Positions 26,153 through 35,499 are shown, counted from the stretch's first letter. The stretch: 64,000 nt of DNA from DATBAX01 sp963762965 (GCA_963762965.1 CAVXME010000006.1:163955-227954), one strand, 5' to 3'. Numbers and translations are program-made. Notes: generated by a model from the letters alone, not told the origin.

Positions 26153-27973
26153 TTAACGATAACTGGCGGCTTGCATTTCGAACATTTCCGCATAGCGGCC
26201 GCCAAGCTTGGTTAATTGCTCGTGACTTCCGTCTTCCGTGATACTGCCGTTTTCGAGCACTACGATGCGATCCGCCATGCGAACGGTGGAGAACCGGTGC
26301 GAAATAAAAAGCGCCATCTTGCCTCGAGTGAGTTCCGCGAAGCGCTTGAAAACCTCGAACTCGCTGCGCGCGTCGAGCGCAGCAGTGGGCTCATCGAGAA
26401 CCAGAAGCTGCGCGTCGCGAAGATAGGCCCGCGCCAGGGCAACTTTCTGCCACTCGCCGCCGGAGAGATCCAAACCGCCATCGAAACGCCGCCCCAGCAT
26501 CTGGCCATACTTCAACGGCAGGCGTCCGACGACTTCATCCGCAAGACTCTTATGTGCCGCGGCCTGAAGGCGCTCCGAATCGTCGATCGCCTCAATCTTA
26601 CCGACGGCGATATTCTCGCCGGCAGTCATCTCATAGCGCATGAAGTCCTGGAAGATGACCCCGATTTCACGATACAAATCTTCCAGGGAATATTCGCGGA
26701 GGTCGATGCCGTCCAGTAAGACTTGCCCCTCGGTGGGATCGTAGAGCCGGGTGATCAGCTTCACAATCGTGGTTTTGCCCTGCCCGTTTTCTCCAATCAA
26801 CGCTACTCGCTCCTGGGGATGGAGATGGAAATTGAGCCGGTTCAGGACCAGCCGGGAACTTCCAGGGTAGAAAAATGAAACCTCGCGAAACTCGAATCCT
26901 CTGACCATCGGCCTCGGCGCGGGAATGGCATGCGGCTTGGACCGGATCGTAGGCTGCATTCCAAAGAATGCCAGCAGATCGGTCAGAAACAGCGCCTGGT
27001 CGGCGATGCCGGAGAGTGTGGAAAACATCTGTTGGATGTTGGTGCTCGCCTGCAGGATGGCTCCAGACAAGAACGTCAACGTGCCAATCGTGAGGGCCCC
27101 CGCAATCGTGCGCCAAATAACGAATACGTAGGCCGAGTAATAGCCCATCATGCCGATGACCGACAATAACGAGCCGGCGAGCAGTCGCTTGCGGGCGAGC
27201 GAAACATTTTCTCTATATATCCTGTTGGATAAGCGGGTGAACCGTTCCACCAGAAACTTGCTCAGCCCAAAAAGCTTCAATTCCTTGGCCGCTTCCCTGC
27301 TGCCTCCGAGCACCCCCAGATAATCCAACTGGCGCCGAATCGGGGTTTGGCGGAAGTTCTTGGCGTATCCGAGAAAAGCAAAATGGCTCTCGCCTAAGAA
27401 CGCCGGGATAACCCCTGCGATCAACAGGAGCATGAGCCATGGCGAAAAAAACATGATGGAAACCGACAAAGAAATGGTGGTAATGAATTGCTGCACCAGT
27501 CTTCCAATTGACTGGATCATCCCCAACCGGTCGGTGGCCTGCACCCTGGCACGCTCCAAGCGGTCGTAGAACACGGGATCTTCATAGGTCTGAAGGTCCA
27601 ATTCGGCCGCGTGCTTCATCACCTGAATGCTGACGTGGCGGGTGTAGTTGTCGGCGAGCAACGAATCCAGATAGTCGACAGTACGAGACAGAACACTGCC
27701 CAGGATGGCAAGTGTGAATTCCCCCGCAACCAGCCACCAGAAACGGTGAGGCACAGGCTGGTGCAGCGTCGCTGCATGAACAATGCCGTCAATAATCAAT
27801 CTGGTGATGGCCAGCAGCGCCACTGGCAACAACGCGGAGAACAGCCTTAGAATCAGCCCAGATGCGACGACGGCCCGCCCGGACTGCCACACGATCCCCA
27901 AAACTGGTGGAACATTGCGGAGTGCGGAGAGCCTTTGCTGCCATGCGCCTCCGGCATTGATTTTTTCCTCCAC
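26153..27973 (-). CDS. ABC exporter, fused membrane and ATPase domains
   Basis: A half-size exporter of 606 residues: six membrane segments in residues 1-330 and an ATPase domain with Walker A GENGQGKTT (394-402), signature LSGGEWQ (503-509), Walker B LLVLDEPTAALD and switch His in FISHRFST. It is like MsbA and NdvA/ChvA. NdvA exports cyclic beta-1,2-glucan, and this gene is 4 bases upstream of a GT84 synthase gene, so export of the glucan is a reasonable inference; other substrates (lipid, peptide) are not excluded. The start is MEEKINAGG at 27973. Confidence 0.9.
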   Translation of the reverse strand: MEEKINAGGAWQQRLSALRNVPPVLGIVWQSGRAVVASGLILRLFSALLPVALLAITRLIIDGIVHAATLHQPVPHRFWWLVAGEFTLAILGSVLSRTVDYLDSLLADNYTRHVSIQVMKHAAELDLQTYEDPVFYDRLERARVQATDRLGMIQSIGRLVQQFITTISLSVSIMFFSPWLMLLLIAGVIPAFLGESHFAFLGYAKNFRQTPIRRQLDYLGVLGGSREAAKELKLFGLSKFLVERFTRLSNRIYRENVSLARKRLLAGSLLSVIGMMGYYSAYVFVIWRTIAGALTIGTLTFLSGAILQASTNIQQMFSTLSGIADQALFLTDLLAFFGMQPTIRSKPHAIPAPRPMVRGFEFREVSFFYPGSSRLVLNRLNFHLHPQERVALIGENGQGKTTIVKLITRLYDPTEGQVLLDGIDLREYSLEDLYREIGVIFQDFMRYEMTAGENIAVGKIEAIDDSERLQAAAHKSLADEVVGRLPLKYGQMLGRRFDGGLDLSGGEWQKVALARAYLRDAQLLVLDEPTAALDARSEFEVFKRFAELTRGKMALFISHRFSTVRMADRIVVLENGSITEDGSHEQLTKLGGRYAEMFEMQAASYR

Positions 27974-28121
27974 GGTTTCACCGATCGTCCAGCTTCGGGG
28001 GATTCTCTTAGTCGGAGCCCCAGACCACCCAAGTATATAAGTTCAAGGACAATTGTCCGCATCAAAGATGCAGAAACCGAGCCTTGAGTTTGTTCTTATC
28101 GCTGGATTGTACTTACGACGC

Positions 28122-30248
28122 CTATCGGGGAAGGGCAAACGCCACATAAACGCCCCCGGACGGGGACTTGGGGTCCTTTCCGCCTCCCGCGGCGATTACG
28201 ATAAACTGGCGGCCATCAACCTCATAGGTGGCGGGAGTAGCATTGCCGGAGAACGGCAGCGGGGCTTCCCATAACGACTCCCCGCTGGCCTTGTCGAACG
28301 CCCGGAATTTCTTGTCGAAATTTGTGGCGCCAATGAACACAAGACCCCCGGCCGTCACAATCGGCCCGCCATAATTCTCGGTGCCCGTGTTTTTCATGCC
28401 TTTTGCGGCAAGTTCCGGATACTCGCCCAGCGGAATCCTCCAGACATACTCACCTGTATTGAGGTCGATGGCGCTCAACGTTCCCCACGGAGGCGCGACC
28501 GCTGGATACCCGTCTGGATCCAGAAACTTGTTGTATCCCGTAAAACGATACCTCATGCCCGGTGGCGGGGGCTGCGAACTCTGCAACTCTTTACTCTCAC
28601 CGCTGGCAAGAAATCCGATCAGTGCGTTCAGTTGATCATCGTTCAGATTAGGAAAGCCGGGCATCCTCCCCTTGCCTTGGTGAATGACGCTGGCCATCTG
28701 TGGCGCAGTGAGACGGCCTCCCACACCCACAAGCGATGGGAACGTCGGTGGTGATCCCATCCGATTGTCCTGATGACAGACGGCGCATTGAGTCAAATAG
28801 ATTCCCCCTCCGCTCGCGGCTCCGGCAGTGTCCTCGGCCAGCGCCCCGGTCCATGCGACATCATTGGCATTCACGTACAAAATTCCGGTTTCGGGATCGG
28901 CGGCCGGGCCGCCCCACTCCGCGCCGCCATCATAGCCGGGGAAAACCACCGTATCTTTTCCCGCGCTGAAAGGTACGAACTGGCCGTCGCTGCGGAACTT
29001 CCGGAAGTGTTCGAGCGCCCACTGATGGACTTCCGGAGTCCGATTGGTCAGGAGATCTTCAGTGAGCCGCTGGCGTGCAAAAGGCTCTGGCTTGGTGGGC
29101 AGTGGCTGCACCGTCGCCGCAACTTCTCCCGGCACATCACTCGGCGGATATTTCCGGTATGCGATGGGAAAGAGCGGCTTTCCGTTCTGCCTATCGAAGA
29201 GATAAACAAATCCTTGCTTAGTCGTCTGGGCTACCGCATCCACATCTTTTCCTTCACGCCTCACCGTCAGCAGAAGCGGCGGCGAAGGGAAATCGCGGTC
29301 CCAGAGATCGTGCTTCACCCCCTGAAAATGCCAGATTCTCTCGCCCGTCTTCGCATTCAGAGCAATCAGGCAATTAGCGAAGAGGTCGTCACCAATGCGA
29401 TTGGCGCCATAAAAATCCATGGCCGCAGACCCAGTGGGCACATAGACGATGCCGCGCTTCCCATCGACCGTCATCCCGGCCCAGTTATTGGCGGCGCCGC
29501 TGTATGTCCATGCATCTTTCGGCCATGTGTCATACCCAGATTCGCCGGGACGCGGAATGGTATGGAACGACCAGCGAAGTTTCCCGGTCCGTACATCGTA
29601 GGCGCGAACGTCGCCCGGAGGCGCGGGAAGAGTTTCGGGGTTGCGGCCACCGACAATCAGCAGATCTTTGTAGACGACTCCCGGGCTCGTCATATAAATA
29701 GACTGCGCGGCCGCTGGACTGCGGCCCAGATTCTCTCGCAGATCGATTCGTCCTTGCTCTCCGAAGCTCGGGATTGGGGCGCCGGTCACGGCATCCAGCG
29801 CGTACACAAAATTCATCACCCCGACCAGGATGCGTTTGTCGCCGCCGCTACCCCAGTAGGCGAGGCCCCGATCCGGTTGAGTTCCCTGCACACCGGAATC
29901 AAACTTCCACAAAAGTTTGCCGGTGGCGGCGTTGAGCGCGAACACTTTCTGCGTCGGCGTCAGCCCGTAGAGCACGCCGTCCACAACAATCGGGCTGGTC
30001 TGTAGGCCGCCCGGTTCCTGAGTATCGAAACTCCAGGCAATGGCCAGCTGCCTTACATTATTCCGATTGATTTGCTTGAGACTCGAATAGTGATTGTTCT
30101 CTGCCGTGCCGCCATACACAGGCCAGTCCTGCTGAGATTGCGTCGCATCTGTCTTTGCCGGGGCTTTTACTTCTTCCGCAAATACATTGGCTGCGATGGC
30201 GGAACCTATCGAGAATGCCAGTAGTGCAAAAATCGCCCGTGTTTTCAT
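28122..30248 (-). CDS. Exported PQQ-dependent dehydrogenase with inserted cytochrome c domain
   Basis: A quinoprotein of 708 residues with a signal peptide (MKTRAIFALLAFSIGSAIA). Eight-bladed propeller repeats are seen from WPVYGGTAENNHYSSLKQIN onward (ALNAATGKLLWKFDSG, AYDVRTGKLRWSFHT, ALNAKTGERIWHFQG, AIDLNTGEYVWRIPLGE). A c-type haem site CAVCH (488-492) with a downstream Met in KGRMPGFPNL sits between the propeller strands, not at an end. It oxidises a sugar or alcohol in the periplasm and passes electrons to its own haem. The substrate is unknown; the propeller is glucose-dehydrogenase-like. The ATG overlaps the ackA stop (ATGA). Confidence 0.9.
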   Translation of the reverse strand: MKTRAIFALLAFSIGSAIAANVFAEEVKAPAKTDATQSQQDWPVYGGTAENNHYSSLKQINRNNVRQLAIAWSFDTQEPGGLQTSPIVVDGVLYGLTPTQKVFALNAATGKLLWKFDSGVQGTQPDRGLAYWGSGGDKRILVGVMNFVYALDAVTGAPIPSFGEQGRIDLRENLGRSPAAAQSIYMTSPGVVYKDLLIVGGRNPETLPAPPGDVRAYDVRTGKLRWSFHTIPRPGESGYDTWPKDAWTYSGAANNWAGMTVDGKRGIVYVPTGSAAMDFYGANRIGDDLFANCLIALNAKTGERIWHFQGVKHDLWDRDFPSPPLLLTVRREGKDVDAVAQTTKQGFVYLFDRQNGKPLFPIAYRKYPPSDVPGEVAATVQPLPTKPEPFARQRLTEDLLTNRTPEVHQWALEHFRKFRSDGQFVPFSAGKDTVVFPGYDGGAEWGGPAADPETGILYVNANDVAWTGALAEDTAGAASGGGIYLTQCAVCHQDNRMGSPPTFPSLVGVGGRLTAPQMASVIHQGKGRMPGFPNLNDDQLNALIGFLASGESKELQSSQPPPPGMRYRFTGYNKFLDPDGYPAVAPPWGTLSAIDLNTGEYVWRIPLGEYPELAAKGMKNTGTENYGGPIVTAGGLVFIGATNFDKKFRAFDKASGESLWEAPLPFSGNATPATYEVDGRQFIVIAAGGGKDPKSPSGGVYVAFALPR

Positions 30249-31399
30249 CCCTGGTCCGCCATCATGGTACGACAATGGCGCGCAATCTGTTGCGCTTCCT
30301 GCGCCGGAACAACCTGAATTTTGCCTGCCGTGAAGCCAATCGCTTCGAGACCAAGCGTAGCGACGGAGCGAACGTAATCGCTGTGCTCTCCGATACCACC
30401 GGTGAAAACCAGAAGGTCCACGCCGCCGAGCAGAGCAGTGTAGGCACCGATCGCCTTGCGCACCGAAACAGCAAAAACGTCCAGAGCAAGACTGGCCTTT
30501 GGATCGCCAGATCGGGCTCTTTCTTGCAGCGCCTTCACATCGCTTTCCCCGGATGACAAGGCGAAGAGTCCACTCTGATGGTTGAGCAAATCTTCCAGTT
30601 CATCGGCGCCGAGCTTTTCATTTCTCATGAGATAGATAAGTATCCCAGGATCAAGATCGCCAGAGCGCGTACCCATGGGAATGCCGCCGGTGGGAGTGAG
30701 GCCCATGGTGGTGTCAATCGATTTTCCGTGGCGAAGAGCGCAGAGGCTTGCTCCGTTCCCGAGGTGCGCGAAGATCGCTCGCTCGGGGAGCTTCGCTCCA
30801 AAGTGATGCACCAGCGACTCGTAGGACAAACCGTGAAACCCGTAGCGTCGAATCCCCGCATCGAAATAGCGCTGCGGCAGCGGCAGATGCGATGCTACCT
30901 CGGGCATGGTGCGATGAAACGCATCATCGAAGCAAGCGTATTGCGCCGCCGAAGGAAAGATCGACTGCGCCGAAGCAATGAGTGAGAGCGCTTGCGGAAT
31001 GTGCAGCGGCGCGAAGTGCACGGCAGCCCGCAATTCGTCCATCAGCCTCGGGGTTATGAGTTGATGAGTGCGGAGATTCGGGCCTCCGTGCACGACCCGA
31101 TGGCCCACGGCCACTGGCGCAGATTGAAGATGCTCGCGAATCGCTGCTGCTAGAGCATTGAGAGCATCGCTCTGGGACTCGACCATACCCTCGCGCTGCA
31201 CCAGCAGTTTGCCGTCAGGAGAACTAATGGTGAACGTGGCGTTGCTACGACCAATGCCATCGGCGCTTCCGCTCAGCAACGGCTCTTCATCCGTCACGCC
31301 GCGGCGATAAATGCCAAACTTGAGTGAAGAGGACCCGCTGTTGAGTACAAGAATTGAATGTTTTTCAGCCAGCCTTTCCGCCATTCCTATCCCGGCCAT
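30245..31399 (-). CDS. ackA: Acetate kinase
   Basis: Converts acetyl phosphate and ADP to acetate and ATP. The 384-residue protein has the N-terminal phosphate loop LVLNSGSSSLKFGIY, the family segments GHRVVHGGPN, RRYGFHGLSYESLVHH, FAHLGNGASLCALRHGKSIDTTMGLTPTGGIPMGTRSGDLDPG and VFTGGIGEHSDYVR. Its start overlaps the xfp stop; an internal ATG at 31384, just after that stop, is an equally good start and would give 379 residues. With xfp it forms the phosphoketolase-acetate kinase route that makes ATP from sugar phosphates. Confidence 0.95.
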   Translation of the reverse strand: MAGIGMAERLAEKHSILVLNSGSSSLKFGIYRRGVTDEEPLLSGSADGIGRSNATFTISSPDGKLLVQREGMVESQSDALNALAAAIREHLQSAPVAVGHRVVHGGPNLRTHQLITPRLMDELRAAVHFAPLHIPQALSLIASAQSIFPSAAQYACFDDAFHRTMPEVASHLPLPQRYFDAGIRRYGFHGLSYESLVHHFGAKLPERAIFAHLGNGASLCALRHGKSIDTTMGLTPTGGIPMGTRSGDLDPGILIYLMRNEKLGADELEDLLNHQSGLFALSSGESDVKALQERARSGDPKASLALDVFAVSVRKAIGAYTALLGGVDLLVFTGGIGEHSDYVRSVATLGLEAIGFTAGKIQVVPAQEAQQIARHCRTMMADQG

Positions 31400-33771
31400 T
31401 TCCAGTTGCGAATCTCTTCCTTATCGATGCCTTCGGCGTGAGCGTAATTGATGCTGTCGATGATTTGGTCCTTTAGCCATTCTTTGACGTGCGCTCCTTT
31501 TGGATGCAGCCGCGGAACGCGGTCAATAACGTCAATGGCCAGATTAAAGCGGTCCACCTGATTGAGAATGGCGAGTTCGAGCGGCGTGTTGATGTTGCCT
31601 TTTTCCTTGTATCCGCGCACATGAATGTTGTCATGGTTCTTGCGACGGTAGCTGAGCTTGTGGATGAGCGCGGCATAGGAGTGGAAGTTAAAGATTACTG
31701 GCTTGTTCGTGGTAAACAGCGAATCGAAATCGCGGTCGGAAAGCCCGTGCGGATGCTCGGATTCCGGCATGAGGCGGAAAAGATCGACGACATTGACGAA
31801 GCGAATCTTCAAATCGGGGAAACGCTCTTTCAAGATCGCTACCGCAGCTACTGCCTCCATAGTCGCAATGTCGCCGGCACAAGCCATCACCACATCTGGC
31901 TCCTCGCCATCGTCCGTGGAAACCCAATCCCAAATTCCGATGCCCTTGGTGCAATGAGTTACGGCCTCTTCCATGGTCAGATACTGAAGATGGTCCTGCT
32001 TGTCGGCGACAATTACGTTGACGTAGTCGCGGGAGCGCAGGCAGTGGTCCGCCACGCTGAGCAGGCAGTTCGCATCGGGTGGGAGATAAATGCGGACCAC
32101 GTCGGGACTCTTGTTGGTGACCACGTCCAGAAATCCGGGATCCTGATGGGTAAAGCCGTTGTGGTCCTGCCGCCATACCAGCGACGTAATAAGGATGTTG
32201 ATCGATGGCACCGGCGCGCGCCAGTCCAGTTCTTTCTTCGATTTCTCCAGCCATTTTGCGTGCTGGTTGAACATGGAATCGATCACGTGGACGAAAGCTT
32301 CATAAGTTGAGAAAAAACCGTGGCGACCGGTTAGAACGTAGCCTTCAAACCAGCCCTCGAGGGTGTGCTCGCTGAGCATTTCCATGACGCGCCCCGCAAC
32401 ATCGAGCTCGCCACCATCGGCATCTTCCGGTTTGTACTCGGCAAGCCATGTTTTCTTCGAAGCCGCATAGATCGCCGTGAGCCGGTTTGACGCGGTCTCA
32501 TCCGGGCCGAAAACTCGGAAAGACTTCATGTTGCGGCGCATCACCTCGGCGAGAAAGTGGGCCAGAATATCCGTCGGTGGTGCGTACATCGCGCCCGGGG
32601 CTTTCACCTTGCACGCGTAGTCGCGGAAATCAGGCAGCTCCAGTTCCTTGCGCAGCAAACCACCATTGGCATGCGGGTTCGCCGAAATGCGACGCGTGCC
32701 CGAGGGTGCGAGCTGTTGCAGTTCGGAAATAAGGGTTCCGTTGGCGTCAAAGAGTTCTTCAGGCTTGTAACTGCGCAGCCAGTCTTCGACAATTTTCAGA
32801 CTGCGCTTATTCGTAACCGGGTCCAGCACGGGAACCTGGTGAGCCCGCCAAAAATCCTCGACTTTGTGGCCGTCTACTTCTTTCGGCCCCGTCCATCCTT
32901 TCGGGGAACGAAGAACGATCATGGGCCAGCGCGGGCGTGTCGTGTCGCCTGTAGAGCGGGCATGCTGCTGGATCGCACGAATCTCCAGGACGCATTGCTC
33001 CATAGTGGCCGCTAATTTCTGATGCATCACAGCCGGGTCGTTGCCTTCCACGAAGTACGGTTTGTGTCCGTATCCCACCAGCAACGCTTCCAATTCTTCA
33101 TGCGGGATACGCGCCAGAACCGTAGGATTGGCAATCTTATAGCCGTTCAGGTGCAGCACCGGCAGAACAGCCCCGTCGCGAATTGGATTCAGGAATTTGT
33201 TCGAATGCCACGAGGTTGCCAGCGGTCCAGTTTCGGCTTCGCCATCGCCGACCATCACCGTGACGATCAGATCAGGATTGTCGAACGCAGCCCCGTACCC
33301 GTGCGAGAGCGAGTATCCCAGTTCGCCGCCTTCATGAATCGAACCCGGTGTCTCCGGCGTGCAGTGCGAACCGATCCCCCCGGGAAACGAAAACTGCCGG
33401 AAAAACTTAAGCATACCGGCTTCGTCTCGGCTCTTGTCCGGATAAATCTCGGAATAATGGCCTTCGAGATAGCAGTTAGACAGAGTGGCCGGCGCACCAT
33501 GACCGGGGCCGGAAATGTAGATCACATTCAGGTCGTACTTCTTGATGAGACGATTGAGGTGAACCCAAACCATCGACTGGCCCGGATCGGAACCCCAATG
33601 GCCAAGCAGCCGGTTCTTGATGTGCTCCGGCTCCAGCGGTTCGCGCAGAAGGGGGTTCGCACGAAGATAGATCATGCCCGCCGAAAGGTAATTGCAGGCC
33701 CGCCAGTAAGCATCCATCTTTCTCAGCTCTTCCGGCGAAAGGGGCGTCAGGACTTCAGTTGCGGCAGCCAT
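31387..33771 (-). CDS. xfp: Xylulose-5-phosphate/fructose-6-phosphate phosphoketolase
   Basis: Thiamine-diphosphate enzyme that splits xylulose 5-phosphate (and often fructose 6-phosphate) with phosphate into acetyl phosphate and a smaller sugar phosphate. The 794-residue length is typical. Visible signatures are YISGPGHGAP, the SYSLSHGYGAAFD-like GYSLSHGYGAAFDNP, VGDGEAETGPLATSWHSNKFLNP, and TGRHGFFSTYEAFVHVIDSMFNQHAKWL. GGGAGAA precedes the start. It is the first gene of the operon xfp-ackA-PQQ dehydrogenase. Confidence 0.96.
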   Translation of the reverse strand: MAAATEVLTPLSPEELRKMDAYWRACNYLSAGMIYLRANPLLREPLEPEHIKNRLLGHWGSDPGQSMVWVHLNRLIKKYDLNVIYISGPGHGAPATLSNCYLEGHYSEIYPDKSRDEAGMLKFFRQFSFPGGIGSHCTPETPGSIHEGGELGYSLSHGYGAAFDNPDLIVTVMVGDGEAETGPLATSWHSNKFLNPIRDGAVLPVLHLNGYKIANPTVLARIPHEELEALLVGYGHKPYFVEGNDPAVMHQKLAATMEQCVLEIRAIQQHARSTGDTTRPRWPMIVLRSPKGWTGPKEVDGHKVEDFWRAHQVPVLDPVTNKRSLKIVEDWLRSYKPEELFDANGTLISELQQLAPSGTRRISANPHANGGLLRKELELPDFRDYACKVKAPGAMYAPPTDILAHFLAEVMRRNMKSFRVFGPDETASNRLTAIYAASKKTWLAEYKPEDADGGELDVAGRVMEMLSEHTLEGWFEGYVLTGRHGFFSTYEAFVHVIDSMFNQHAKWLEKSKKELDWRAPVPSINILITSLVWRQDHNGFTHQDPGFLDVVTNKSPDVVRIYLPPDANCLLSVADHCLRSRDYVNVIVADKQDHLQYLTMEEAVTHCTKGIGIWDWVSTDDGEEPDVVMACAGDIATMEAVAAVAILKERFPDLKIRFVNVVDLFRLMPESEHPHGLSDRDFDSLFTTNKPVIFNFHSYAALIHKLSYRRKNHDNIHVRGYKEKGNINTPLELAILNQVDRFNLAIDVIDRVPRLHPKGAHVKEWLKDQIIDSINYAHAEGIDKEEIRNWKWPG

Positions 33772-33897
33772 CGATGTTCTCCCGGGATTTGAAATACGGT
33801 CTGCATGACGGCATCGGGGCTGATGCTCCTCCCCTACAGCCTAAACTTTTCTGGCGTGGAAGAAAACATCCTCCGGGATATTTGCCAGTCAGGAAAC

Positions 33898-34671
33898 CTA
33901 CCGGTTCCCAGCGACGCTCTCGTTTTGTGGGCGTGGCGAGCTGGCGGAGGTAATTCGGTAGTCCCGATAGTCAATCGTGAGAACGGCGTGGCCCCCCAGG
34001 CGAATCGCGCTGTTGCTTCGGTTAGACACGGGCAACCAGAAATCGCCCACTCGGGAATAGACCTGTTCTATTTCGGTGTCTTTTATCCAAAAGGAAGGAT
34101 TTTTGGCAGGTTCTCCTTGCATTCGCACCACCGCGAAGTCGTCCGCGTCAACCCAGATTTTCCCCCGAAACAGGAGCTTATTCTTAGTTCGGGGTTCTAC
34201 GGAAAGAATATAAAGAGAACCGCCTGGCTTGGGCTCGTTCCCTAACAGCAGAAAGCTGTAGTTGTCATTGTTGAGGGCAACCTGACGCTGGTTCTCTTCG
34301 CTCAGCGCTTCCTTTTCACTCTGCAACAGTCTCTTGAATACTCTCTCAATGACCAACTGTGAGCCTGATTCAGACCGCACCGTGAATTCTTTTGTGGCCG
34401 GAGACTTGTAATCTACATCCACCACCATTTCGGCGGTTCGCGAACCCGGGAAACCACGGTACTCCAGGCGATAGGTTCGAGTCCCCTGGTAGGCCCGCAG
34501 GGCATGGGCGCGTTCCAGGTTTCTCCGCACCAGGTTGCTGACCACTTCTTCCGTGGTCAGGACAACATGAGATTCAGGCTTTTTCGGCGGTTGCGCCCCG
34601 GCAGGAGTCCAGGGACCGAGGCAAAACAGTAACGGCAAGGTCAATCGGGCAACAAGTTGATGCTTGGTCAT
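33898..34671 (-). CDS. Exported LolA-fold-like hypothetical protein
   Basis: A protein of 257 residues with a signal peptide (LTLPLLFCLGPWTPAGAQ). The body is beta-rich: YQGTRTYRLEYRGFPGSRTAEMVVDVDY, SQLVIERVFKRLLQSEKEAL and LLFRGKIWVDADDFAVVRMQGEPAKNPSFWIKDTEIEQVY. This pattern resembles outer-membrane lipoprotein-sorting proteins (LolA/LolB-like fold), which are numerous in Acidobacteriota. The function is unknown. It ends in a low-complexity tail. It lies upstream of xfp on the same strand with a 126-base gap. Confidence 0.72.
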   Translation of the reverse strand: MTKHQLVARLTLPLLFCLGPWTPAGAQPPKKPESHVVLTTEEVVSNLVRRNLERAHALRAYQGTRTYRLEYRGFPGSRTAEMVVDVDYKSPATKEFTVRSESGSQLVIERVFKRLLQSEKEALSEENQRQVALNNDNYSFLLLGNEPKPGGSLYILSVEPRTKNKLLFRGKIWVDADDFAVVRMQGEPAKNPSFWIKDTEIEQVYSRVGDFWLPVSNRSNSAIRLGGHAVLTIDYRDYRITSASSPRPQNESVAGNR

Positions 34672-34703
34672 CTCTTTGTCCGCAGAATAATGCCATCAGC
34701 CCT

Positions 34704-35139
34704 CTCAAAAGTGTTCAATTTTGACCACTTTTATTCCTGGCCCCGAATCACTTGGTCAGCCGTGCCTCACGGCATGTTCTTCCGCGCCCGAGATGGACCC
34801 TGCAGTTCCTGGTTGCGACGGGTGGCGTTTTTCGTGTTTCCAATAGCGGAAAGGCGCTTTGTTTTTGCCACTAATTCCTTGGACTCCTGAATGGTTTCTG
34901 CTTCCTTCGCATTCACGCGCCTGGTGATTTCTCGTCTTTCGTTTGTGTTTGGCATTTTGTGAGTCTCCGTGATTTCAGGTGTGCAATGGTACGCTGGGGA
35001 CGGGGATCCACGCCAGCGCACCGAGTTCCGGCTGTCGCCCCTTCCAGAGACAGCCTCGATGTGGTTTTCGTCTCTTGATTTAGTTGCCATGGTAGATCGT
35101 GGCCGTACCGGCCTCTGTCCAAAAGTGAACAGTTTTGAG
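34704..35139. repeat. Inverted pair of near-palindromic 20-bp motifs around a small gene
   Basis: CTCAAAAGTGTTCAATTTTG at 34704-34723 and its inverted copy CTCAAAACTGTTCACTTTTG (complement of 35120-35139) agree at 18 of 20 positions. They enclose 436 bases containing one small gene. The motif is itself nearly palindromic (CAAAA...TTTTG). It could be the terminal inverted repeats of a small non-autonomous transposable element, or two operator sites. I see no target duplication. Confidence 0.5.
34767..34955 (-). CDS. Small basic hypothetical protein (62 aa)
   Basis: A 62-residue protein rich in Arg, Lys and Glu, starting MPNTNERREITRRVNAKEAE. The ATG at 34955 has GGAG 8 bases upstream. The protein is predicted hydrophilic and largely helical and has no cysteine, membrane segment or recognised domain. 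It sits alone between two inverted copies of a 20-bp motif. The strong ribosome binding site is the main reason to believe it. Confidence 0.42.
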   Translation of the reverse strand: MPNTNERREITRRVNAKEAETIQESKELVAKTKRLSAIGNTKNATRRNQELQGPSRARKNMP

Positions 35140-35454
35140 AAATAATTTAGCGTTAAAACCTGTCATGGTTCGGTGCAAACATGCCTCCAGGATACGATCC
35201 AGTTCGCGGATCCTTCAGCAGGTGTCGGTACAGATTGAGGCCGCTTTCGGCGACAGTAAACGAGTTGAAGCAGTTCGCCTATGGCAACGTCTTCCGACTG
35301 AAGCGCTGTTGCGAGGAGATGGGAGCAACCCAAGGCCGTGCCAGCAAATCATATCGGGCAACTGACCCGGAACCCAAAGCAGACATCATCCGGAGCCGCT
35401 TATGAGGTATCAGGAGGCCTGCACCTGTTGCGGACAGTGATGATGTGATGGAGG
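34956..35454. other. Intergenic region left of the island, no gene seen
   Basis: Some 500 bases up to the first attachment-site repeat. Apart from the inverted motif at 35120-35139 I recognise no gene, RNA or repeat. Short frames here have no family features. Confidence 0.45.
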
Positions 35455-35499
35455 TGGTGGCCAGGGACGGAGTTGAACCGCCGACGCCAGCCTTTTCAG
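35455..35499 (-). repeat. Left att-like repeat: tRNA-Phe 3' end (positions 32-76)
   Basis: Read on the minus strand it begins with the anticodon loop CTGAAAA (GAA anticodon), then the 3' anticodon stem, variable loop, T-stem GGCGG / CCGTC with loop TTCAACT, acceptor strand CCTGGCC, discriminator A and CCA. That is 45 bases, tRNA positions 32 to 76. The 5' half is absent, so this is not a working tRNA gene. An identical copy lies at 55891-55935. Confidence 0.88.

Noticed and set aside
28773..30005. 410-codon open frame on the plus strand
   Set aside because: It is antisense to the PQQ dehydrogenase gene, which has clear family motifs. Its translation shows no domain features.
35455..35499. 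A functional tRNA gene at either 45-bp repeat
   Set aside because: The D-arm, the 5' acceptor strand and the 5' anticodon stem are missing in both copies.
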